A DNA stretch of 6,485 bases from Aulosira sp. FACHB-615 (GCF_014698045.1 NZ_JACJSE010000073.1:1-6485), one strand, 5' to 3'. Counted from the stretch's first letter, positions 1-6,133 are shown. The notes: generated by a model from the letters alone, not told the origin. A program made the numbers and translations.

Positions 1-1
1 A

Positions 2-766
2 TGTGTGTGTGAAGAAACTGACTCTTACTTACAACCAAACCAGGAAAAAGAACCAATTCCTGAATCTCTCGCTTCGTTGTCAAATCAATCCGAGACTTCG
101 CATCACACAGACAATCCCTCATTTCGACCAACTACTGCGGCGGGGTCATTCGAGAAAGGCGAACAACCGAACAATAAACCCAGCAAACCAAAATTTCAGT
201 CCATCGAGGATTTGCTCAATCACATTCTGCTTGACCCCAGCATCATGGCATCTGAGCCATTACCCGCAGTTTACAAAAACGAAATCAAACTGCGCTGTTG
301 GCGTTTCCCCTGGCGCACAAATACCAGAGACAAAATTTACCAAACCTGCGATCGCCGTTTAGTGGAGTTAATCGCCAAGGAACGAGCCGGGTGGGACAAG
401 GTTGATTGGCAGCAAAAAATCCCCACTGTCATCAAATCCATCAGCAATTGGGAGGTGAGTAAAGCTGGTTTAGAAGAACTGCTGGTCTATTGGTCAAAAG
501 TTACCGAATCATCTACACCAACGTTTGAAGAATCTCAATCAAACGACCAGCCTATTGGCTACTACTCGAATCGTTCTCTTGATTGGCATAAAGCAACATT
601 CAGTGAACTTCTAGACCGCATGGATGAAGTTGGCCTTGAGAATGCGATCGCTTCTTTCAGTACCCGCTATGACCAGCAACACCCAGGTGCGACAGAAAAA
701 TGGCTGGAATGGTTAAAACTTACGCATCCCTCAATGTATGCGTACTTACATCCAAATGCAGCGTAA
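2..766 (+). CDS. Unrecognised protein, 3' part (5' end probably outside window)
   Basis: I do not recognise this protein. The frame is open from the first complete codon of the window, so the true start is probably upstream; the earliest internal candidate is GTG at 5, with no ribosome site visible. The visible ~250 residues split in two. Residues ~1-65 are rich in Q, N, S, P, E and K and look like a disordered linker, which supports this being the C-terminal piece of a longer protein. Residues ~65-253 look folded: a tryptophan-rich stretch (CWRFPW, then WDKVDW) followed by predicted helices and a WLEWLKL segment near the C-terminus. It ends 36 bases before the DnaB-like helicase gene, same strand, so a replication-associated role (for example the tail of a primase-like protein) is possible, but nothing in the sequence proves it. 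HIP1 sites at 348 and 644 lie inside it. Confidence 0.7.
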   Translation, partial: CVCEETDSYLQPNQEKEPIPESLASLSNQSETSHHTDNPSFRPTTAAGSFEKGEQPNNKPSKPKFQSIEDLLNHILLDPSIMASEPLPAVYKNEIKLRCWRFPWRTNTRDKIYQTCDRRLVELIAKERAGWDKVDWQQKIPTVIKSISNWEVSKAGLEELLVYWSKVTESSTPTFEESQSNDQPIGYYSNRSLDWHKATFSELLDRMDEVGLENAIASFSTRYDQQHPGATEKWLEWLKLTHPSMYAYLHPNAA

Positions 767-790
767 AAATCATTTGCAATTTATGTTCCA

Positions 791-796
791 AAGGAG
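791..796 (+). promoter_or_regulatory. Shine-Dalgarno site of the DnaB-like gene
   Basis: AAGGAG lies six bases before the ATG at 803. It is the strongest ribosome site in the left half of the window and fixes the helicase start at 803. The next two genes start 5 bases after the preceding stop with no such site, consistent with translational coupling. Confidence 0.75.
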
Positions 797-802
797 ATAT
801 TT

Positions 803-1642
803 ATGACACAAGACAAACTAAACTTCACATCACAACAAGACCGCTTACCCCCACAAAGCATTGAAGCTGAAGAGGCAATACTCGGCGGTGGTTTTCGTAA
901 AGGGCGGCTGTATGTGCTGGCTGCTCGTCCTTCTGTTGGTAAATCTGCTTTGGCTGGTAATCTCGCTCTCAATGTTGCCAAAACTGGAAAGTTGCCTATT
1001 TGCGTTTTCAGCTTAGAAATGTCCATTGAAGAGTACACACAGCGATTTTTGAGCAGCGAATCTGGCATTGAAAACAATTTTCTCGAAAGAGGAGCTATTT
1101 CTGACGGTCAGTGGCAACCCTTGAGTGGGGCGATCGCTCAACTGAGTGAACAACAGATTTTCATCAACGACGAATCTTGCCCTTCTCTCAATGAAATCCG
1201 TAGCCAAGTCCGCCGAATTTCATCCCATTATGGTGGTGTTGAACTTGTGATTGTTGACTACTTACAACTGATGGCTGAAGCTGCTGACTTCAGGACAAAT
1301 ATGACTGAGCGTGTTGCCGAAATCAGCCGGGGATTGAAGAAACTCGCCAAGGATTTGGATGTACCAGTTCTGGCTTTATCCCAGTTAAGCCGTGAAGTTG
1401 AACACCGCAATGACAAACGCCCCATACTCAGCGATTTGCGCTCCAGTGGTGCGGTAGAGCAAGACAGCGATGTTGTGATCATGCTCTACCGCGAAGAAAT
1501 GTACAACCCCGATACCCCAGATCGGGGCATTGCTGAGTTAATCGTTCGCAAGCAACGTAATGGCCCTACTGGCACGGTCAAGCTTTTGTTCGATCATCAG
1601 TTTATCTCTTTCAAGAATTTGTCTCGTGGTCGCGGGTTTTAA
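803..1642 (+). CDS. Short DnaB-type replicative helicase lacking the N-terminal domain
   Basis: A RecA-fold hexameric helicase of the DnaB family, an ATP-driven 5'-3' DNA unwinding motor in replication. Visible motor motifs: Walker A ARPSVGKS (41-48), catalytic Glu in FSLEMS (Glu72), Walker B VIVDYLQL (Asp152), sensor-like Q in ALSQLSR (Q194), the DLRSSGAVEQDSD block (211-223) and the basic RKQRNGP segment (249-255) that holds the arginine finger region in the family. It has 279 residues against roughly 450 for ordinary DnaB. The N-terminus LPPQSIEAEEAILGG (15-29) is the standard opening of a full-length DnaB, yet the next residues, GFRKGRLYVLAARPS, belong just before Walker A. About 160 residues of the N-terminal collar and linker, which contact primase and loader, are therefore missing in frame. 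The gene has a strong ribosome site and intact motor motifs, so it may be expressed as a minimal helicase; a remodelled but non-functional copy is the alternative. Confidence 0.9.
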   Translation: MTQDKLNFTSQQDRLPPQSIEAEEAILGGGFRKGRLYVLAARPSVGKSALAGNLALNVAKTGKLPICVFSLEMSIEEYTQRFLSSESGIENNFLERGAISDGQWQPLSGAIAQLSEQQIFINDESCPSLNEIRSQVRRISSHYGGVELVIVDYLQLMAEAADFRTNMTERVAEISRGLKKLAKDLDVPVLALSQLSREVEHRNDKRPILSDLRSSGAVEQDSDVVIMLYREEMYNPDTPDRGIAELIVRKQRNGPTGTVKLLFDHQFISFKNLSRGRGF

Positions 1643-1647
1643 TAAAT

Positions 1648-2028
1648 ATGAGTACCATCTACCAAGAACTCCTCAACCAGTGGGCTTCCCTTGCGCCCGA
1701 AGAATGTTCAACTACTGAGCGCGATTACAAGTTCAAGGTCAAAATTCTGCCCACAGTCGAAAAACGCAATTCAACCAATGCTTCGCGTGTCGTCAGTTCT
1801 GAAAATATTGAGTGGCGTTTGTCCACCCATGAAGGACAAGCTTTAGAACAACTTAACTTCATTCTGTTAACCATCATCAATCACTGCGCTGCTCGACAAT
1901 CCAGCATTGGCTTTACTTTTACTGAGCTTGGGACTACTGCGGTTATCTGCAATGGTTTGAAATCTCAACCGCAGTTTCACCCGGCTATTGCAGCGTTGGA
2001 CGCATACATTCAGCTATTGGAGTTTTAG
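1648..2028 (+). CDS. Unrecognised 126-residue protein
   Basis: I cannot assign a family. The protein is small and soluble-looking, with no signal peptide or membrane segment. The N-terminal third is charged (YKFKVKILPTVEKR around 27-40). It then has a likely helical middle (EGQALEQLNFILLTIINHC) and a C-terminal helix ending IQLLEF. It starts 5 bases after the helicase stop and ends 5 bases before the ASCH gene, so it is almost certainly co-transcribed and probably translationally coupled; no Shine-Dalgarno site is visible before its ATG. A helper of the helicase or of the modification genes is a reasonable guess from position only. The coding call rests on the tight packing and on the absence of a competing frame of similar length. 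Confidence 0.75.
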   Translation: MSTIYQELLNQWASLAPEECSTTERDYKFKVKILPTVEKRNSTNASRVVSSENIEWRLSTHEGQALEQLNFILLTIINHCAARQSSIGFTFTELGTTAVICNGLKSQPQFHPAIAALDAYIQLLEF

Positions 2029-2033
2029 AACCC

Positions 2034-2426
2034 ATGAAAGCATTGTCAGTCAGACAACCCTGGGCTTGGGCAATCATTTACGCCCAAAAAGATATCGAAA
2101 ACCGAGTCTGGCCCATTCATTACCGAGGCGATATTCTCATTCACGCTGCCTCAAAATGTACCAAGAAAGAGTACCACTCTGCTCATGAATTTTGTCAAAG
2201 ACTGGGTATGTCCGTACCAGAGCTAAAAATGCTGCGCCGGGGTCAAATCATTGGTGTGGTTACAGTGGTCGGTTGTTTGTTCTCACCAACTGCTTCTGGT
2301 TGGGGTATGCCTGAGCAGTACCATTGGAAGCTGGCGAATCCACGCTCCATTACTCCAATTCCCTACATTGGGCAGTTGGGTCTTTTTGATGTGCCGGATG
2401 AACTGGTTTCTGAAGCGATCTCTTAA
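2034..2426 (+). CDS. ASCH-domain protein
   Basis: A single-domain ASCH protein (PUA-like fold) of 130 residues. The start MKALSVRQPWAWAII is the typical opening of this family. The family motif G-x-K-x-x-E-x-R appears as AQKDIENR (17-24, Ala replacing Gly), followed by WPIHYRGDILIHAA (26-39), the GQIIGVVTVVGC strand (70-81) and the closing HWKL...PIPYIGQLGLFDVP block (97-121). The length fits a complete domain. ASCH proteins belong to the PUA/EVE superfamily, whose members bind RNA or modified bases; a few are N4-acetylcytidine hydrolases. Here it lies between a helicase operon and a cytosine-C5 methyltransferase, so a role in reading or processing modified nucleic acid is attractive, but that is inference. 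The ATG is 5 bases after the previous stop. Confidence 0.9.
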   Translation: MKALSVRQPWAWAIIYAQKDIENRVWPIHYRGDILIHAASKCTKKEYHSAHEFCQRLGMSVPELKMLRRGQIIGVVTVVGCLFSPTASGWGMPEQYHWKLANPRSITPIPYIGQLGLFDVPDELVSEAIS

Positions 2427-2440
2427 ACTCTTTTTGCCTC

Positions 2441-2599
2441 ATGTCCACTCATACGGGGATGCTCTCTATGTCTGTTGCGACACCCGAAAAATTCTTAGAG
2501 GACGACCTTAAAAGCTCACATCTTCGTAGTCAAGGATGTCTTTAGCAGTACACAGAAACTAAAAAGCTACAAGATGGTTCAACGGCGCATTACCCATCA
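2441..2599 (+). pseudogene. 5' part of the methyltransferase frame, interrupted by an in-frame TAG (2543-2545)
   Basis: The methyltransferase frame extends upstream without a frame change. ATG codons at 2441, 2459 and 2468 all lie in the same frame. The one at 2468 has GGGG at 2455-2458, nine bases upstream, and follows the ASCH stop closely. From 2468 it reads MSVATPEKFLEDDLKSSHLR and continues to QGCL, then TAG at 2543, then QYTETKKLQDGSTAHYPS directly into the methyltransferase at 2600. The residues on both sides of the TAG look like ordinary protein, so this looks like a single nonsense change in a once longer gene. CAG to TAG (Gln) would be one transition. Reading resumes only at the GTG at 2600, the first start codon in this frame after the stop. 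Sequencing error and stop readthrough are alternatives. Confidence 0.6.
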
Positions 2600-3871
2600 G
2601 TGATTGGTGAACGTGACCCAAATAACCTCAAGCATTGGCGCTACGGCTACAACTGGGAAGAGAAAGTTAATGGTATTTGGAAAGGTCGCTCTATCGGCTC
2701 CATCCCTTGTGGTGCAGTTACTCTCATTCGAGAAATGCAAAAGGCAGGGGCCAGTAAAAATGAGATAATCGCCTTCATCAAACGAGCTAAAGCAAAAAAA
2801 CAGTCCCCTTCTAAACCTGTCCTTCCAGCTAACGCACCGATCGCTGTTGTGCTATTTGCTGGGGGCGGCGGTGTAGAAGCCGGGATGGTGCAAGCTGGCA
2901 TTCGTCCGGTCATTGCAGTAGAACACGACCCAACCAAACCGCAACTAAGTCAGGCGATCGCCCAAACCCATCACCGCAACTTCCACGAGTATGGTTGCAA
3001 AGTAATCCAGCAAACAGTACAGGAGGTAGCACGGTTAGGATTTATTGGGTTTCCAGCCAACCCCGACTACCTCCACGCCTCCCCGGTGTGTGCCAACTTT
3101 TCTCAAGCCCACACCGCAAAGGCTGGGATTGCAATAGAAACGGATGATGACCTGACCGCAGCGCAAGCAGTAGCTGTTGCTATTCGGCAGTTGCGGCCAC
3201 GGCTTTTTTCTTTAGAAAATGTTCCACGCTATTTGAGCAGTCAGAGCTTTAATATCATTCTGAATACTTTAGAGTCCCTTGGTTATCGAGTGAATTACAG
3301 CGTGGTAAACATGGCAGACTTCGGACTACCCCAGGCACGACGGCGTTTAGTTCTGGTTGCTTGCCGGGATTTGGCTCTCTCGTTACCACCAACATCTGGC
3401 TCTGTCAGTTGGTATGGGGCGTTCACGAAGTGTGCCGAAGGTATCGCTCACCTCATTCCCACGATGCCCGATTCTCATCTACTGCCCAAACAACAGCAAG
3501 CTGTAGAAAGATTTTTGACGGCGAATGACCCCGTACCACTGCTGATTGAAAGGGTTGGTGGGAGGAATGGACTGAAGTACAAGCCCCTTAAGGAGCCAGC
3601 GAATACTATTGTGCGATCACATTTCACGGATCACAAAGGGTGCAACCGCAATAAATTCGCTGATATTTGGTTGCCTGATGGTAGGGTCAAGTCTTTATCA
3701 ATTGAAGCTGCTGCCATTTTGCAGGGGTTTCCCAGGTGGTACGAATTCCCCAAGGAGACAGCAACGGCTGGGTCAATCATCGGATATTCTGTACCGCCTA
3801 CTTTTGCTCACCAAATCTTTGCACATATACAAAAACAATTGGAGCAATCCTATTATCGCTTATATAGATAA
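2600..3871 (+). CDS. DNA (cytosine-5-)-methyltransferase, N-terminally shortened by an upstream TAG
   Basis: Transfers a methyl group from S-adenosylmethionine to C5 of cytosine in DNA. Counting from GTG 2600: motif I FAGGGGVEAG (86-95) binds the cofactor; motif IV reads SPVCANFSQA (161-170) with catalytic Cys164, a variant of the usual PPCQxFS; motif VI is ENVPR (206-210); motif VIII QARRR (245-249); the target-recognition region lies about 260-360; motif IX is around AILQGFP (372-378) and motif X GYSVPP (395-400). Residues ~10-65 (HWRYGYNWEEK...GIWKGRSIGS) form a separate basic and aromatic N-terminal segment, perhaps DNA-binding, before the catalytic domain. The catalytic core is complete, so the enzyme may work if translated from GTG 2600, although that codon has no ribosome site. 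No restriction endonuclease is seen beside it, so it may be a solitary methylase. It is the last gene of the left operon. Confidence 0.88.
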   Translation: MIGERDPNNLKHWRYGYNWEEKVNGIWKGRSIGSIPCGAVTLIREMQKAGASKNEIIAFIKRAKAKKQSPSKPVLPANAPIAVVLFAGGGGVEAGMVQAGIRPVIAVEHDPTKPQLSQAIAQTHHRNFHEYGCKVIQQTVQEVARLGFIGFPANPDYLHASPVCANFSQAHTAKAGIAIETDDDLTAAQAVAVAIRQLRPRLFSLENVPRYLSSQSFNIILNTLESLGYRVNYSVVNMADFGLPQARRRLVLVACRDLALSLPPTSGSVSWYGAFTKCAEGIAHLIPTMPDSHLLPKQQQAVERFLTANDPVPLLIERVGGRNGLKYKPLKEPANTIVRSHFTDHKGCNRNKFADIWLPDGRVKSLSIEAAAILQGFPRWYEFPKETATAGSIIGYSVPPTFAHQIFAHIQKQLEQSYYRLYR

Positions 3872-3899
3872 ATTTATTTAGAAAAAATAAATAGATTTT
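3872..3899 (+). terminator. Possible terminator after the methyltransferase operon
   Basis: ATTTATTT (3872-3879) and AAATAAAT (3885-3892) form a perfect 8-bp inverted repeat with a 5-base loop, followed by TTTT at 3896-3899. It starts one base after the methyltransferase stop. The stem is only A/T, so it is thermodynamically weak for a classical intrinsic terminator; its position is the main support. Confidence 0.4.
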
Positions 3900-3964
3900 G
3901 CGCGTAAATACTGAGCTTATCAGGTTGTTGTATGGTTATTATGTAGCCAATCGTATAGCACCTG

Positions 3965-3980
3965 CTACTTAAGTTAGTAG
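3965..3980. promoter_or_regulatory. Small inverted repeat, possible operator of the Xre regulator
   Basis: CTACT (3965-3969) and AGTAG (3976-3980) are inverted arms separated by six bases, ending 18 bases before the regulator's ATG. Xre-family repressors commonly bind short inverted repeats in front of their own gene, so autoregulation is plausible. No convincing -35/-10 pair could be placed in 3900-3998, and five-base arms can arise by chance in AT-rich DNA. Confidence 0.3.
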
Positions 3981-3998
3981 GATAAATTTTAAAGCTAA

Positions 3999-4247
3999 AT
4001 GACTACTCAAAACTCCTTGGCTATTAACCAGCCAGAGGTAGGGCAGTTTATCCGTGAACTGCGGCTTTTGGCTGGATTAACACAAGAACAACTCGCCGAT
4101 AAATTACGTGTCAAATATAGCACCATAAATCGTTGGGAAAATGGACATTATAAACCCTCACCACTAGCAATGGAGAAGATTGAGGGGATGTTAAAAGATA
4201 TGGGGACTCAAGGGCAGAATTTGTTGACTAAGTATTTGCCTAATTAG
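3999..4247 (+). CDS. Xre-family helix-turn-helix transcriptional regulator
   Basis: An 82-residue DNA-binding protein with one HTH_3 (cro/C1-type) domain at about residues 14-68. Visible pieces: helix 1 VGQFIRELRLLAG, helix 2 and turn LTQEQLADKLRV (27-38), recognition helix YSTINRWENGHYKPSP (40-55) and a closing helix AMEKIEGMLKDM. Such small proteins are typically repressors on plasmids, prophages and islands, binding DNA as dimers. There is no extra effector domain. It is separated from the left operon by a 127-base spacer, which suggests its own promoter, and it precedes the broken helicase-nuclease gene. It could control the genes to its right or itself through the inverted repeat at 3965-3980. 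No clear ribosome site precedes the ATG. Confidence 0.88.
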   Translation: MTTQNSLAINQPEVGQFIRELRLLAGLTQEQLADKLRVKYSTINRWENGHYKPSPLAMEKIEGMLKDMGTQGQNLLTKYLPN

Positions 4248-4269
4248 TTTTTAGCTCATTTTTGTGTGA

Positions 4270-4335
4270 GCGATCGCAGTGCGACTGGTTGATGTATTTG
4301 GTAATGATGCCAGTGCAACAGTAGAAGTGAAGTAA
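4270..4335 (+). pseudogene. Orphan C-terminal tail of a lost gene
   Basis: A short open stretch with no usable early start, closed upstream by TGA at 4267, reads AIAVRLVDVFGNDASATVEV, then Lys and TAA at 4333-4335. The stop falls two bases before the helicase ATG at 4338, the spacing expected for operon neighbours. The FGND...VEV pattern resembles, from memory, the extreme C-termini of some site-specific DNA methylases. I infer that the body of an upstream gene was deleted, leaving its last ~20 codons. The stretch is short enough that chance cannot be excluded. Confidence 0.35.
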
Positions 4336-4337
4336 CA

Positions 4338-5429
4338 ATGATAGATTTAACGACTTTTCATACCTGTCTTGCTCAACCTAACGCTCGTGGTTATGAGCTA
4401 GATGACAAGCAAAAGGAAGCAGTTGAGTATAGTGGAGGTTCTTTATGGCTGTTAGCAGGCCCAGGTTCTGGAAAAAGCGAAGTGTTGGTTACACGCACTT
4501 TAAAGTTACTCTGTGTAGATAACGTTAAACCGCGCTCTATCTTACTAACAACTTTTACTCAAAAAGCAGCACGTAATCTTGAAGATCGCCTTGCAAGTTA
4601 TTTGGTGGCACTTCAGAAAGCAGATTCTAGCCTTCAATCAGTAGATTTAGCTGACATAAGGATAGGAACATTACATAGTTTGTGCAATGATATTCTTCAA
4701 GAATACCGTTATGAAGAATACCAAAATGTACGTTTGCTAGATCAGGTTGAGCAAGATTTATTTGTTTACCGTTATGCTTCAATAGCAAATTACCAAGATT
4801 TAAATTTCTGGACACAATTTGCTCATACTGTTCCTGATTGGCGGAATAAAGATTATTATCCTAGCAAGTGGAAACGTGCCAAGGCAGCAGTAACTCTTTT
4901 CAATCACATTGTCGAAGATCATGTTGATGTAGATAAAATGCTTCTAGCTGGAGATAATTGGGCAACACTAGCAGATTTTTATCAACAGTATACTCAAGAG
5001 TTACAAAACAAGTACAGATGTGATTTTGCTCATCTTCAAGGTTGTTTTCTTAGGTTTTTAACCTCTGCTGCTGGAAAAAGATTTTTAGAAGGAGATGGAG
5101 AAAACCAACCTCCTCTGCTGCATATCCTTGTTGACGAATATCAAGATACCAACCCGATTCAAGAAAGAATTTACTTAGCTCTTGCTAATCAAACTTCACA
5201 TAGTATTACTGTAGTAGGAGATGACGATCAAGCACTATATCGATTCCGAGGTGGGAATGTGTCTTGCATGGTCAATTTTGACAAAGCTTGCATCGCAGCG
5301 TTGGGCGTATCTCCGAAGAAATACGCGAATACTTTAATGAAGTTCAAGAAGCACAGAAGGATAAAAAAACAGTTCCATTACCACCAAGTAATATTATTAA
5401 ATACTTCCTTCAGGTTGAAAATGGACTGA
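4338..5429 (+). pseudogene. SF1 UvrD/Rep-type helicase, N-terminal part of a broken helicase-nuclease gene
   Basis: The N-terminal motor half of an SF1A DNA helicase. Motifs in order: Q-motif LDDKQKEAV (21-29), motif I / Walker A AGPGSGKS (40-47), Ia TTFTQKAARNL (71-81), Ib GTLHSL (110-115), motif II VDEYQDTN (265-272) and motif III VVGDDDQALYRFRGG (292-306). After NFDKAC (313-318) the protein stops resembling a helicase: motifs IV, V and VI, which contain the second ATP-binding lobe and arginine finger, are missing, and the frame ends in a basic tail and a stop at 5427-5429. Domain 2A is thus absent and unwinding activity is not expected. The matching nuclease C-terminus lies immediately downstream in frame 2, so I read the two pieces as one gene carrying an internal deletion with a change of frame near 5280-5300. 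No good ribosome site is seen; the start is two bases after the TAA of the orphan tail. Confidence 0.85.
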
Positions 5430-6046
5430 ATAGTAAAGGAATTTTAGCTATTAGGTCAAGGACTAGAGTTCAAGCTGTAAAAATTTTACAGTATTTTAAT
5501 GCTTTGGAAGGTAGTACACTCTACCCAAGAGTTAGAGATACAGAACATAGGTTACAAGCAGATCAGGTAGGTCATATTCTTCATGGAGTTGTGGATTTAC
5601 TAATAGACTCAGTTGATGACAATGTAGACCCAGCAAACTGTGAAATGTGGGATTACAAAGGTAGTAGTCGTGTTGGTTTAAATCCAAAAGATTTAGAAAC
5701 TTATGAGTTTCAAATGCGGGTTTATGCTTATCTCTATCAACGTAAATATGGAGTTTTACCAAAGAAAGCAGTTTTGTATTTTCTTAACGAACTTGATGGT
5801 GAGACTTGCCCAACTCAGCGTCCAGCGAATGCTTTAATTGAAGTCAGTATTGAGCCTGATGAAATTGAAGTAGCTATAAATGAGTTTACTAAAACAGTAA
5901 ATCAAATTGAAGAATCACGTTGTACTAATCAATGGGAAGCTGCTGTTCCTGGACAGATCAGCGAACAAGATTGTAAAAGCTGTGATTTACGCTGGTCTTG
6001 TAAAACACCTAACGGTGGTAAAGGAGTTAAACATATTTATCCATAA
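5282..6046 (+). pseudogene. PD-(D/E)XK nuclease domain, C-terminal part of the broken helicase-nuclease gene
   Basis: A RecB/Cas4-like nuclease domain in frame 2, open from 5282 (TGA at 5279-5281); the only early start is TTG 5288, without a ribosome site. Counted from that TTG: HILHGVVDLLID (96-107) supplies the first metal-binding Asp (D103), EMWDYKGS (119-126) supplies the D-x-K pair (D122, K124), and FQMRVYAYLY (141-150) is the Q-motif typical of this nuclease clade. C229-x2-C232-x5-C238 near the end resembles three of the four iron-sulfur ligands of AddB/Cas4-type nucleases; the fourth normally precedes the nuclease core and would have been lost with the deleted segment. In helicase-nuclease fusions this domain cuts the unwound strand during end processing or defence. 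Independent translation seems unlikely, so this is best treated as the 3' half of a disrupted gene. Confidence 0.82.
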
Positions 6047-6085
6047 ATGAGCTAAAAACATTGATGTGTAGAGCAAAATTTAATT

Positions 6086-6113
6086 TTGACTATTATTTCA
6101 CTCTAATTAAGAT
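6086..6113 (+). promoter_or_regulatory. Possible promoter of the 81-residue gene
   Basis: TTGACT (6086-6091, 5 of 6 to the sigma-70-type -35 consensus) and TAAGAT (6108-6113, 4 of 6 to the -10) are separated by 16 bases and lie 31 bases before the ATG at 6145. The stretch is AT-rich, so chance matches are likely, but it would give the last gene its own transcript. Confidence 0.35.
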
Positions 6114-6133
6114 TGTCAAGTTTATTAATTAAT

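Noticed and set aside
3..362. Open frame in frame 3 over the start of the first gene
   Set aside because: It overlaps the longer frame 2 gene, has no ribosome site, and its translation is basic and low-complexity without family-like motifs.
2251..2511. Open frame overlapping the end of the ASCH gene
   Set aside because: It lies mostly inside the recognisable ASCH domain in another frame; the Cys/Trp-rich translation looks like a shadow.
2647..2937. Minus-strand open frame opposite methyltransferase motif I
   Set aside because: It is antisense to a motif-bearing gene and has no start signals or recognisable features of its own. The same applies to minus-strand frames at 781-1077, 1013-1207, 1258-1482, 4627-4815 and 5532-5762.
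3609..3881. Open frame over the 3' end of the methyltransferase
   Set aside because: The methyltransferase frame carries motifs IX and X here, so this is a shadow frame.
4254..4271. Hairpin GCTCA...TGAGC after the Xre gene as a terminator
   Set aside because: There are only five base pairs with an eight-base loop and no T-run behind it, and it merges with a HIP1 site.
6075..6087. AAAAT-TTA-ATTTT inverted repeat after the nuclease fragment as a terminator
   Set aside because: A five-pair A/T stem with a three-base loop in AT-rich DNA is not distinguishable from chance, and it overlaps the possible -35 element.
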